Shown: piece after piece, positions 45,183 through 52,955 of the stretch
Numbering within the stretch: the first letter of the stretch is position 1
Layout of the letters: each line of letters opens with the position of its first letter
Origin: Pseudarthrobacter sp. NS4
Lineage (GTDB): Bacteria > Actinomycetota > Actinomycetes > Actinomycetales > Micrococcaceae
Length of the DNA: 64,000 nucleotides
Direction: 5' to 3'
Assembly (NCBI RefSeq): GCF_024758005.1
Contig: NZ_CP103288.1
Span: forward strand, 3,720,001-3,784,000
Program-made: the position numbers and the translations under genes
Notes under the pieces: model-generated
Told to the model about the DNA's origin: nothing
Seen by the model: the letters and a program-made list of their open reading frames with translations, nothing else
The model's database searches: none

Positions 45183-46688
45183 ATGACCACTTACCCCGCA
45201 ATATCCCCTGCCATCTCGTCCGAGCGTGAAGCCTCCCTGCTTGCGTCCGTCCCTACCGGCCTGTTGATCGATGGGCAGTGGCGGGACGCGTCCGACGGCG
45301 GCACATTCGACGTACACGACCCCGCCACCGGGGAGGTACTTGCCACCCTCGCCTCCGCAACCAGCGAAGATGCGGTCGCCGCTTTGGACGCCGCAGACGC
45401 CGCCCAGGCGTCCTGGGCCCGGACCGCGCCCCGGGTGCGGGCTGAGATCCTGCGCCGCGCCTTTGACCTGGTGACCGAGCGGGTCGAGGACTTTGCCCTG
45501 CTGATGACCCTGGAAATGGGCAAACCGCTGGCCGAAGCCCGCGGCGAGGTCACCTACGGGGCCGAGTTCCTGCGCTGGTTCTCCGAAGAAACGGTCCGCG
45601 ACTACGGCCGCTACCTCACCACCCCCGAGGGAAAGAACAAGATCCTGGTCCAGCACAAACCCGTCGGGCCCTGCCTGCTCATCACGCCCTGGAACTTCCC
45701 GCTCGCGATGGCCACCCGCAAAGTCGCTCCCGCCGTGGCCGCCGGCTGCACCATGGTCCTCAAACCAGCCAAACTCACCCCCCTCACAGCCCAATACTTC
45801 GCCCAAACCATGCACGACGCCGGCCTGCCCGCCGGAGTCCTCAACGTCGTCTCCTCCGCCTCCGCCTCCGGGATCTCCGGGCCGCTGCTGAAAGACTCCC
45901 GCCTGCGGAAGGTCTCCTTCACCGGCTCCACCCCGGTCGGCAAACGGCTCATGGCCGACGCCGCCCAGAACGTGCTCCGCACCTCCATGGAACTAGGCGG
46001 CAACGCACCGTTCATCGTCTTCGAGGACGCAGACCTGGACAAAGCCGTCGAAGGAGCCATGGCCGCCAAGATGCGCAACATGGGCGAAGCCTGCACCGCC
46101 GCCAACCGCTTCCTCGTCCACGAATCCGTCGCACAGGAATTCACCGCCAAGTTCGCCGCCGCCATGGGCGCCCTGACCACCGGCCGCGGCACCGACCCCA
46201 CCACCCAGGTCGGCCCCCTCATCGATTCCGGAGCACGCGATGACGTCCACGCCCTCGTGGCCGCCGCCGTCGACGCCGGAGCCACCGCTATCACCGGCGG
46301 GACACCGGTGGACGGGCCCGGCTACTTCTACCAGCCCACCGTCCTCGGCGGCGTGCCCAACAACGCCGCGATCCTGGGCCAGGAAATCTTCGGACCCGTC
46401 GCCCCCGTCACCACCTTCGCCACCGAAGAAGACGCCATCCGGCTGGCCAACGCCAGCGAATACGGACTCGCCTCCTACCTCTACAGCCGCGACCTCAACC
46501 GGCTCCTGCGCGTGGCCGAACAGATCGAATTCGGCATGGTCGGCTTCAACGCCGGCGTCATCTCCAACGCCGCAGCACCCTTCGGCGGCGTCAAGCAATC
46601 AGGCCTCGGCCGCGAAGGCGGCACCGAAGGCATCGCCGAATACACCACCACCCAATACATCGGCATCGCCGACCCCTACGCCGACTGA
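45183..46688 (+). CDS. gabD: NAD(P)+-dependent succinate-semialdehyde dehydrogenase
   Basis: A 501-residue aldehyde dehydrogenase of the SSADH group. Diagnostic blocks: LLIDGQWRDASDGGTFDV, EMGKPLAEARGEVTYGAEFL, ITPWNFPLAMATRKVAPA, FTGSTPVGKRLM, MELGGNAPFIVFEDADLD and MRNMGEACTAANRF with the catalytic Cys. The NAPFIVF and KPLAEARGEV stretches are typical of GabD. It turns succinate semialdehyde into succinate, the last step of the trigonelline and pyridine routes (TgnE, PyrC). AAAGGAG lies just before the ATG. A strong terminator follows. Confidence 0.9.
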   Translation: MTTYPAISPAISSEREASLLASVPTGLLIDGQWRDASDGGTFDVHDPATGEVLATLASATSEDAVAALDAADAAQASWARTAPRVRAEILRRAFDLVTERVEDFALLMTLEMGKPLAEARGEVTYGAEFLRWFSEETVRDYGRYLTTPEGKNKILVQHKPVGPCLLITPWNFPLAMATRKVAPAVAAGCTMVLKPAKLTPLTAQYFAQTMHDAGLPAGVLNVVSSASASGISGPLLKDSRLRKVSFTGSTPVGKRLMADAAQNVLRTSMELGGNAPFIVFEDADLDKAVEGAMAAKMRNMGEACTAANRFLVHESVAQEFTAKFAAAMGALTTGRGTDPTTQVGPLIDSGARDDVHALVAAAVDAGATAITGGTPVDGPGYFYQPTVLGGVPNNAAILGQEIFGPVAPVTTFATEEDAIRLANASEYGLASYLYSRDLNRLLRVAEQIEFGMVGFNAGVISNAAAPFGGVKQSGLGREGGTEGIAEYTTTQYIGIADPYAD

Positions 46689-46701
46689 CCCGCCCCACGC
46701 C

Positions 46702-46752
46702 AAAAGCGCCTGCCGGCCCTCTCATTAAAAGGGGCGGCAGGCGCTTTCTTTT
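46702..46752 (+). terminator. Rho-independent terminator after gabD
   Basis: aaaagcgcctgcc (46702-46714) pairs with ggcaggcgctttctt (from 46735), and the loop contains a further ccct/aggg pairing. A run of T residues (tttctttt) follows. One of the clearest terminators in the window. Confidence 0.88.
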
Positions 46753-46886
46753 CGGACCCATCAGTGCTGCTTACATAAGGCTGTTATCAGTGGTCAAATC
46801 CCGGCAAGGCCATTGTCCATGTCACGGGTCAGCGCCAGGCAGCTTCGCTGAACCCGATGCGCCACATATGGCGAAAAAGGCTGAGC

Positions 46887-48803
46887 TCATTCCGGGCGGC
46901 TTCGAAGGTGGAGTTTGGCCTCGGTGAGGGCGTCGGCTGCTCGAATGAAGCCCAGGTGGCTGAACGCCTGCGGGAAATTCCCGGCCAGCCGCGCGCTGAC
47001 GGGATCGTACTCCTCCGCGTAAAGCCCGACGTCGTTCGCGTAGCTGGTGAGCTGGTCCAGTAAGGCTGTGGCGTCCTCTATGCGGCCGCTGAATGCGTAT
47101 TGTTCCACCAACCAGAACGTGCAGATGAGAAACGGGTATTCATGGCCTTCCAACCCATCGAGTCCCGAGGCCGTGCGGTAGCGGTGCAGCAGGCCGTGTT
47201 CCTCCTGCAAATCGGCCTCTATCCGGGCAACAGTGCCGAGCATTTTCGGGTCATCGTAGGCCACGAAACCGGTGTGCGGCAGCTGCAGCAACGACGCGTC
47301 CACCTCGGTGTTCGAGTAAGTTTGCGTGAACGAGTTGAGCTCGTCGTTGAAGCCGCGGTCCATTATCTCCTCACGCAGCCGATCGCGCAGGCCCCTCCAT
47401 CGTTCCGCAGGCCCTTCCAGTCCTTGCTCCTCCACCGCGCGCACACCCTGATTGAAGGCCGCCCACATCATGACCCGTCCGTGGACGAAGTATTCCGCTT
47501 CCCCTCGCATCTCCCATATCCCGTGGCCTTTACGGTTGAGGTTCTGCTCGCAGAACCGCAACAGGTTCTTCTGCAGCCCCCACGAGTACTCTCCCTCCGG
47601 CACGCCCGCGTCACGAAGGGCAGCCAGCGCCAGCATTACCTCGCCGATGACATCGGCCTGGTACTGACCCACCGCCCCGTTCCCAATCCGCACCGGTTTC
47701 GATCCCTCGTACCCGCCCAGGTGGTTCAGTTCGCTCTCAGGCAGTTGGCGTTCGCCCGCGATGCCGTACATGATCTGCACCTGATCGAGGTCACCGGCAA
47801 CCGCGCGCAGGAGCCAGTTGCGCCAGTGCAGGGCCCCGTCGGTGAAGTCATGGGCTATGAGGGCCTCGATTGTCAGAGCCGCGTCCCGCAGCCAGGTGTA
47901 ACGGTAGTCCCAGTTGCGGGACCCACCGAACTCCTCGGGCAATGACGTGGTGGGAGCAGCCACGATGCCGCCAGTCCTGCCGTGTGTGAGCGCCCGCAAC
48001 ACCATCAGGGAGCGCAACACCGCCTGATCGTGCTGATCGTTGACTTCCACCCGGGAAGACCAGTCCATCCAGAAAGCGGTGGTTGCGTCCAAGGCTGCGG
48101 CCGGGTCTGCCGGTGTAGGAAGTCCATCATGGGACTGGTACCAGGTGAGAACCCAGTCAGCGGACTCACCGGCGGAGAGCGGAAAAAGTCCGGTCAGTCG
48201 GGTGGACACAGCGCCCTGATAATCGTCCGCGTGGCCTTCCGGGGATGCCTCGTGCCGTTCCTCCATACCGGCTTGTGGCTCTACCTGCTGATCCTCGTAC
48301 GGATGCAGCAACGGCCCGGCTAACAACAGCGCATCCGGTCCGGCCACCGACAGCAACCCATAGGTGCCGGTCCCGTCGAGATCAACCCGCCGGGTCCAAG
48401 GTTTGGCCCGGGCGTAGTCGAAGCGGATCCGCAGGTCATGCTCAACCTGAACGGTCCCCGAGACGCATTCCACCCGCCGCACAAGATCTGACTGCGTATC
48501 ACCAGGCGGCAGGAAATCAGTGACGACAACCGTCCCGGTCGCTGTACGCCAGGTGGTTTCCAGGATGAAAGTCCGCGGCAGATACCGGCGGGAGATCACC
48601 TCCCCGTTCACAGGCGACAGCTTCCACCGTCCATCTTCCGGATTCCCCAGCAGAGCCGCGAAGACGGACGGCGAGTCAAAGCGGGGGAAACATAACCAGT
48701 CGATGCTGCCTTCGCGCGACACCAGCGGACCTGTGCCCATATCGGACAGGAGTGCGTATTCCTCCAACGGCGTGGACAAGTGCTCAGCAACCTGATCTCT
48801 CAT
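46887..48803 (-). CDS. Glycoside hydrolase family 15 protein (glucoamylase/trehalase-like)
   Basis: A 638-residue cytoplasmic GH15 protein. It starts with the conserved LEEYALLSDMGTGPLVSREG, then SIDWLCFPRFDSPSVFAALL, and has GGSRNWDYRYTWLRDAALTI in the (alpha/alpha)6 barrel, GYEGSKPVRIGNGAVGQYQ and FLICTFWLVEQYAFSG. In Actinobacteria these proteins hydrolyse trehalose or short alpha-glucans. No signal peptide. I prefer the ATG at 48803; an in-frame TTG at 48815 is also possible. It stands alone, convergent with gabD. Confidence 0.9.
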   Translation of the reverse strand: MRDQVAEHLSTPLEEYALLSDMGTGPLVSREGSIDWLCFPRFDSPSVFAALLGNPEDGRWKLSPVNGEVISRRYLPRTFILETTWRTATGTVVVTDFLPPGDTQSDLVRRVECVSGTVQVEHDLRIRFDYARAKPWTRRVDLDGTGTYGLLSVAGPDALLLAGPLLHPYEDQQVEPQAGMEERHEASPEGHADDYQGAVSTRLTGLFPLSAGESADWVLTWYQSHDGLPTPADPAAALDATTAFWMDWSSRVEVNDQHDQAVLRSLMVLRALTHGRTGGIVAAPTTSLPEEFGGSRNWDYRYTWLRDAALTIEALIAHDFTDGALHWRNWLLRAVAGDLDQVQIMYGIAGERQLPESELNHLGGYEGSKPVRIGNGAVGQYQADVIGEVMLALAALRDAGVPEGEYSWGLQKNLLRFCEQNLNRKGHGIWEMRGEAEYFVHGRVMMWAAFNQGVRAVEEQGLEGPAERWRGLRDRLREEIMDRGFNDELNSFTQTYSNTEVDASLLQLPHTGFVAYDDPKMLGTVARIEADLQEEHGLLHRYRTASGLDGLEGHEYPFLICTFWLVEQYAFSGRIEDATALLDQLTSYANDVGLYAEEYDPVSARLAGNFPQAFSHLGFIRAADALTEAKLHLRSRPE

Positions 48804-48956
48804 CTGCCCATTCAATCAGCATCCCAAATCGTGGGCGGCACACCCCAACCTGACGTCGGACGCCGTCCTCGGGGTTGTCATAAGATCAGGAGCGCGGAAG
48901 AGGAAGTGTCGGGCCGGTTATCGCACAGCGTAGCCGTACCAGGGTTTCCCATCAGG

Positions 48957-49252
48957 TCAGTCCGATAGCACGGCGATTCCGTCGATCTCGACCTTCATTC
49001 CGGGTCCCAGCCCGGCGGAGACTGTGGTGCGGGCCGGATAGGGCTTGTCGAAGAACTCTTCGTAGACCTCGTTCATGCCGGGGAACTCGGCGTGTTCGTT
49101 GATGAATACGCCGACCGTGACGAGGTCGCATGCGGAAGCGGCTCGGAAAGGGACTCTCGGGAGGCCTCGTTGACTGACCCGGACACGCCAACCCGACGCC
49201 GGCGGTTGGGCCCAAGCTGCCCGACCGCCGGTACGTACTCGCGGGTAACCAT
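48957..49252 (-). pseudogene. Broken RidA-family (enamine/imine deaminase) gene
   Basis: The ATG at 49252 opens a RidA-like start (MVTREYVPAVGQLGP, then RVGVSGSV), after which the frame is lost. In another frame the C-terminus of RidA follows: DLVTVGVFINEHAEFPGMNE, then PARTTVSAGLGPGMKVEIDG, IAVLSD and a stop at 48957. The middle of the domain, about 40 codons, is missing. RidA normally spans about 125 codons and this piece has room for fewer than 100, so the gene is truncated and frameshifted. Confidence 0.75.
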
Positions 49253-49366
49253 TTTTCCATCTAGTGTAGAAACATCGGGCGGCTGGGGGGCCGGGACGCA
49301 ACGATGCGTTTCGTTTGGTGAAAGATAATCCCGAGGTCGGTGGCCCCGGGGGTTTAGGGGTAAACC

Positions 49367-49576
49367 ATGACCGGAAAGTTTGAACTCTTTATTGACGAGC
49401 ACGCGTCCTACGCGTTCAGGCTCAAGTCCCACGACGGGGCAGTCGTGGCGGTGTCCGGCCCGTATCCAAGCAAGGAATCCGCTGTTCAGGGCATAAGGGA
49501 CGTGCGTGAATGCGCCGCCACCGGGTTGATCAGCGATCAGTGTTCCCTTTCGAGGTCCCGCCCTCAGGAGGACTGA
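49367..49576 (+). CDS. DUF1508 (YegP-like) protein
   Basis: A 69-residue protein with one YegP/DUF1508 repeat: KFELFIDEHASYAFRLKSHD, then GAVVAVSGPYPSKESAVQGI. YegP of E. coli has two repeats; single-repeat forms are common in Actinobacteria. Function unknown, thought to be stress-related or nucleic-acid associated. The ATG at 49367 has AGGGG 8 nt upstream. Confidence 0.85.
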   Translation: MTGKFELFIDEHASYAFRLKSHDGAVVAVSGPYPSKESAVQGIRDVRECAATGLISDQCSLSRSRPQED

Positions 49577-49907
49577 CTGCATTCCCGCCTTGGATCAGGA
49601 CTCGACGGTTATGCAGCAGCAGCGACTGCAGTGGCCTAAGAAAGCACTATCCAACTGGTTTCAGTTCGCCGTAACGGATCCAGGTAAAGGCAAATAGACC
49701 GCGCCGCTTCACCCATCCGGGGAAGTTAGCGCCTTCTGTGCCACCTTTGCAGGCGGCTAAGACCAGCAAACCGCCAGGCCGGGGTCTTGCCTACCGCATT
49801 TGCTGGCGGTGACCGTGCTGCCCAGTCAAGTGCGCCGAGCAGGTGTCGATCGAGATGCCCCTTCGGCCACGTGCCTGGATCTCTTTGAATTCCTCAAAGG
49901 TGCGCCC
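49577..49907. other. 331-bp stretch without a called gene
   Basis: Past the DUF4193 stop (TAG at 49910-49908) the same minus-strand frame stays open for 38 more codons (GRTFEEFKEIQARGRRGISI and onward). That could be a chance extension or the remains of a longer gene; I do not call it. Nothing else convincing. Confidence 0.35.
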
Positions 49908-50210
49908 CTAGCCTTCGCACTCGATGCAGTAGGAGTGGCCGTTGCTCTCGCGCGCGATCTGGGACCGGTGCCGGACCAGGAAACAGGAATAGCAGGTGAA
50001 CTCATCCGCCGCCTGAGGAATGACCTGAACCATGAGCTCTTCGGAGACAATTTCCCCGCCGGGGGTCAGTCCCTCATCGAGTGCGTCGGCCTCGTCCAGT
50101 TCCGTGATGACGCTGCGGGCATCCGGGGCGTTCGCAGACTGCAATGCCTCCAGAGAACTGTCCTGGGATTCCTTGACGTCGGAGCGGACTTCGTCATAAT
50201 CGGTAGCCAC
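49908..50210 (-). CDS. DUF4193 family protein with a zinc ribbon
   Basis: A 100-residue actinobacterial protein. The N-terminus is acidic (MATDYDEVRSDVKESQDSSL), and the C-terminus carries a four-cysteine ribbon: DEFTCYSCFLVRHRSQIA followed by CIEC. DUF4193 genes are widespread and conserved in Actinobacteria; their role is unknown. The spacing CxxC...CxxC suggests zinc binding. Single gene. Confidence 0.85.
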   Translation of the reverse strand: MATDYDEVRSDVKESQDSSLEALQSANAPDARSVITELDEADALDEGLTPGGEIVSEELMVQVIPQAADEFTCYSCFLVRHRSQIARESNGHSYCIECEG

Positions 50211-50439
50211 GTGATGATTCTCTTTCCGAGGGTTTTGTCTGATTCTGATTTCTGACTACATTGCAACGTACCCCGGCGCGCCGTTGTTCCCGGATGCCGA
50301 GCCCGAATGGGTGGAAGCTCCCAAGGCGGGCCTGGCATTCAAAGTCGGCTGCGAGGCCTATCACGCTGACGGCGGCATTCCCGGCCTTTGCCGATGCGGG
50401 GCCGTCCATCCCCTGCTATGACTGGATGAGTGCGACGCA

Positions 50440-51324
50440 ATGAAAGGGACACATCATCGGGAACAGAATAGCCGTGACCAGCACTGGAGTGTCCGGATCA
50501 GCGCTAGCCCGTACAGGCACCCACCGGGTCCCCGTGCGGCATCCACGTGTGCTCCCGTGGTGACCAACGACGAGAGGCATGGGGGCCGGCGCGGCCCACT
50601 TCGGCTGCGCTTAGCCCTTTATCTGCTCGGGGTGCTCGCGTTAGCGCTGGTGCTCCTCGGGCCCGGTCTGCTCAGTAGTTTGCGTATTGAGAACGGCTCG
50701 CTGCTGCTGCGCCCGGAATGTACTGTCGAAACCTCTGAGGGGGAAGTGGGGCTCGACCGTGATGAGGCGCAGTTGGCCACCACGGCCGTCGCCCTCCTCG
50801 CCCGCGGGATGGAGGCACCGGACACCTCCAACATCGATGAGGCGGTGTTGCAGCGGTTGGCCAACGGACCTCCCGGGGACGCTGGTCCTAGCCTGAGCTG
50901 CCGGGCGGCCGCCAGTGACTTGCAGGAACAACAGCTGACTGCCACCGGCCTGACACCGCGCGCCGAGCAGTTGCGCGAAGCCATGACTGAAGTGTTCGGC
51001 GACCAAATCCTGGGCGGGTTCGCCCCGGGCGGCATTGACCACGGACACGGGGAAGACTCAACGCACTACGACGGCCGGGCAATGGACATCTTCTTCCGCC
51101 CGGTGACCGAGGAGAACCGGCGCAAGGGGTGGATACTGGCCCACTGGCTCGTCGCCCATGCCGAGGACCTGCACATCCAGTACGTCATCTTCGACGACCG
51201 GTTCTGGAGCGTGTACAGCTCCCGAGGGCAATGGCGGGACTACGATGCACCGGACCCAGGCAACGAAATACTGCGTCACCTCGACCACGTGCACGTGGAC
51301 GTGCTGGGCGGAGGCACCGACTAA
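50440..51324 (+). CDS. Membrane-anchored M15-like (DD-carboxypeptidase fold) protein
   Basis: A 294-residue protein with a cytoplasmic N-terminus, one membrane helix (about 55-80: RLALYLLGVLALALVLLGPG) and an extracytoplasmic domain. That domain has STHYDGRAMDIFF, which matches the SxHxxGxAxD motif of zinc peptidases of family M15, and a terminal LDHVHVDV providing HxH. It resembles the ARB_07466-type domain. A role in peptidoglycan trimming is plausible, but many such domains are uncharacterised. The start is uncertain: ATG at 50440 or GTG at 50560, the latter giving a short, more typical N-terminus. Confidence 0.65.
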   Translation: MKGTHHREQNSRDQHWSVRISASPYRHPPGPRAASTCAPVVTNDERHGGRRGPLRLRLALYLLGVLALALVLLGPGLLSSLRIENGSLLLRPECTVETSEGEVGLDRDEAQLATTAVALLARGMEAPDTSNIDEAVLQRLANGPPGDAGPSLSCRAAASDLQEQQLTATGLTPRAEQLREAMTEVFGDQILGGFAPGGIDHGHGEDSTHYDGRAMDIFFRPVTEENRRKGWILAHWLVAHAEDLHIQYVIFDDRFWSVYSSRGQWRDYDAPDPGNEILRHLDHVHVDVLGGGTD

Positions 51325-51396
51325 GAGGCTAATGCACTGCCGCTTTCCGCCTAAGTACTCATTAACGGGCTGGAGCCAGTATGCTGGTGAGCCTGC

Positions 51397-51417
51397 GTAT
51401 TCGGAACCTGCGAATAC
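51397..51417. repeat. Palindrome GTATTCG-N7-CGAATAC
   Basis: Perfect 7-bp inverted repeat with a 7-bp spacer, between the M15-like gene and the pRiA4b-like gene. It shares the TTCG...CGAA theme with the palindromes at 55907 and 56096 at the other end of the recombinase zone, but the spacer differs. A boundary or terminator role is possible. Confidence 0.35.
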
Positions 51418-51492
51418 CGTTGCTTCAATTGCAAGACCTAGCCTCCCAGGACGTGGGTCGCCGTGGGGTCGGTGATTGCTGGTTGTGAGTGG

Positions 51493-52890
51493 TTATGAAT
51501 GAAGTGCCGCGCGGGCGAAGGCTTGCCTTGGAGCTTTGACGGTGTTGGCTTTGAGCCCGAAACGGTCGTCGAAGATGCCGAGGTTCAGCAGGACCTCGTG
51601 GGCGTCGACGAGGAGTGCTTGGACGGTGTTCGGTTCCAGTTCGGCTCCGGTGTGGCTGCGCCAGCCGAGTGCTTCGAGGCCGAAGGCGACGGCTTCAAGA
51701 TAGTCGGCCCAACCACTTCGTTTCCCTGCCGCGACTTCGAGTAGGAGTAACAGCGCCGCGTCACGCTCGGAGTCATGACGGTGCCGGTGGGCAACGGCTC
51801 GGGCCAGGAAAAGCCAAAGGCCTGCGGGATCATCGAGCAGCCGCTTGGCGGCGGAGGTGAGGACGAGCCTGCCTTTGATTTTGCGGATCAGGCCGAGTCG
51901 TAGAGCGCTTTCGCGCAGCTGAAGAACGGGCAGGGTCTGGTCCTCGCGGTTGGCTTTGCCGACCCAGTCCTTGGCCCACCCGAGCTCTGTCATGGCCTCG
52001 CGGACCACGGCCGGCGGCAGCCAGCCGGCAGCGGTGAGGGATAGACCGTCAAGCCCGACGCGGCGGGTGAGCCAGAGATAGGGCGCGGTCATCGCCTCGA
52101 CGACGTCTGCTTCGACCGTTGCGGGGCCGTCGAGGCCGGCGGCGTGCAAGTATGAACGGAATTCACGTCGCAGCCCGGGAGGCATCCGATTCGTGAGTTC
52201 CTGGGTCAGTGACTCACTTCCGGGGCCGTGTTCGCTGGCAGAGGGAGCAGGGAACAGCAGGGCGAGCTCTTTGTTCACGGCATTGATGTCCAGCTGTTCC
52301 GGGTCGAATTCCTGCCATGGCCCGGCTGTCCAGGCGACCCATGCCTTCAGGTCTTTGTGGTCTTTGTGGCCGGGGTCTGCGAGGGCGTCGAGGAGGTCGT
52401 GGTAGCCGCCGGTGCCGCCGGAATCTTCCAGCGGCGCCCGCCGCTCCCCGTCCAGGAGCCGCGCCCTTGGGGTGTTGGCCGGCATGGGGAGGCTTCCGGT
52501 GAGCTCGAGGCGGTGGATCCAGCCGTCTCCGAAGTCGTATTCATAGAACAGGGGACCGGACTCCGGGGTGAGGAGCTGGCCCAGGTTCCAGTCCGTCTCG
52601 GGCAGGTCATCGTCAGAGTCTTCCATCAGGTCCAGGGGGACCCAGCGACGTGGTTCGCGCACGATCCCGTTGACGGCACGCAGACGAACAAAGGGGTCGG
52701 TGTCTGTGAAGGAATGCAGGTGTGAATCCCGCCAGCCCACGGCCGTTTGCAGGACCTCGTGGACTCTGTCCATGGTCAGGGATGGGTCTATTTCGAGTAG
52801 CCGCCAGATGGCCGGCTCGCTGCCCACGATGGAGACTTTCATCCGCAGCAACATCGCATCGGGATCTGGATCTGGATCGCGTTTCGTCAC
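51493..52890 (-). CDS. Plasmid pRiA4b ORF-3 / IS1096 passenger-like protein
   Basis: A 465-residue protein of the pRiA4b ORF-3 family (also annotated as IS1096 element passenger TnpR). The N-terminal 180 residues form the characteristic domain: LLRMKVSIVGSEPAIWRLLE, VLQTAVGWRDSHLHSFT, YDFGDGWIHRLELTG, and the GGTGGYHDLLDALADPGHKD segment. The rest is a helical region without motif. It is found on plasmids and beside transposons; molecular function is unknown and it lacks a recombinase active site. It lies just downstream of the tyrosine-recombinase trio on the same strand and may be its cargo. Confidence 0.8.
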   Translation of the reverse strand: MTKRDPDPDPDAMLLRMKVSIVGSEPAIWRLLEIDPSLTMDRVHEVLQTAVGWRDSHLHSFTDTDPFVRLRAVNGIVREPRRWVPLDLMEDSDDDLPETDWNLGQLLTPESGPLFYEYDFGDGWIHRLELTGSLPMPANTPRARLLDGERRAPLEDSGGTGGYHDLLDALADPGHKDHKDLKAWVAWTAGPWQEFDPEQLDINAVNKELALLFPAPSASEHGPGSESLTQELTNRMPPGLRREFRSYLHAAGLDGPATVEADVVEAMTAPYLWLTRRVGLDGLSLTAAGWLPPAVVREAMTELGWAKDWVGKANREDQTLPVLQLRESALRLGLIRKIKGRLVLTSAAKRLLDDPAGLWLFLARAVAHRHRHDSERDAALLLLLEVAAGKRSGWADYLEAVAFGLEALGWRSHTGAELEPNTVQALLVDAHEVLLNLGIFDDRFGLKANTVKAPRQAFARAALHS

Positions 52891-52955
52891 AGCACTATCC
52901 TGCCAGCCCGAGTATTTGCGCTAGACCTCTGTCCGGGTTCGCGGCGTCCACTGTG

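Noticed and set aside
49790..49910. 38-codon in-frame extension past the DUF4193 stop
   Set aside because: The protein already has the full length and ending of its family; read-through would be speculation.
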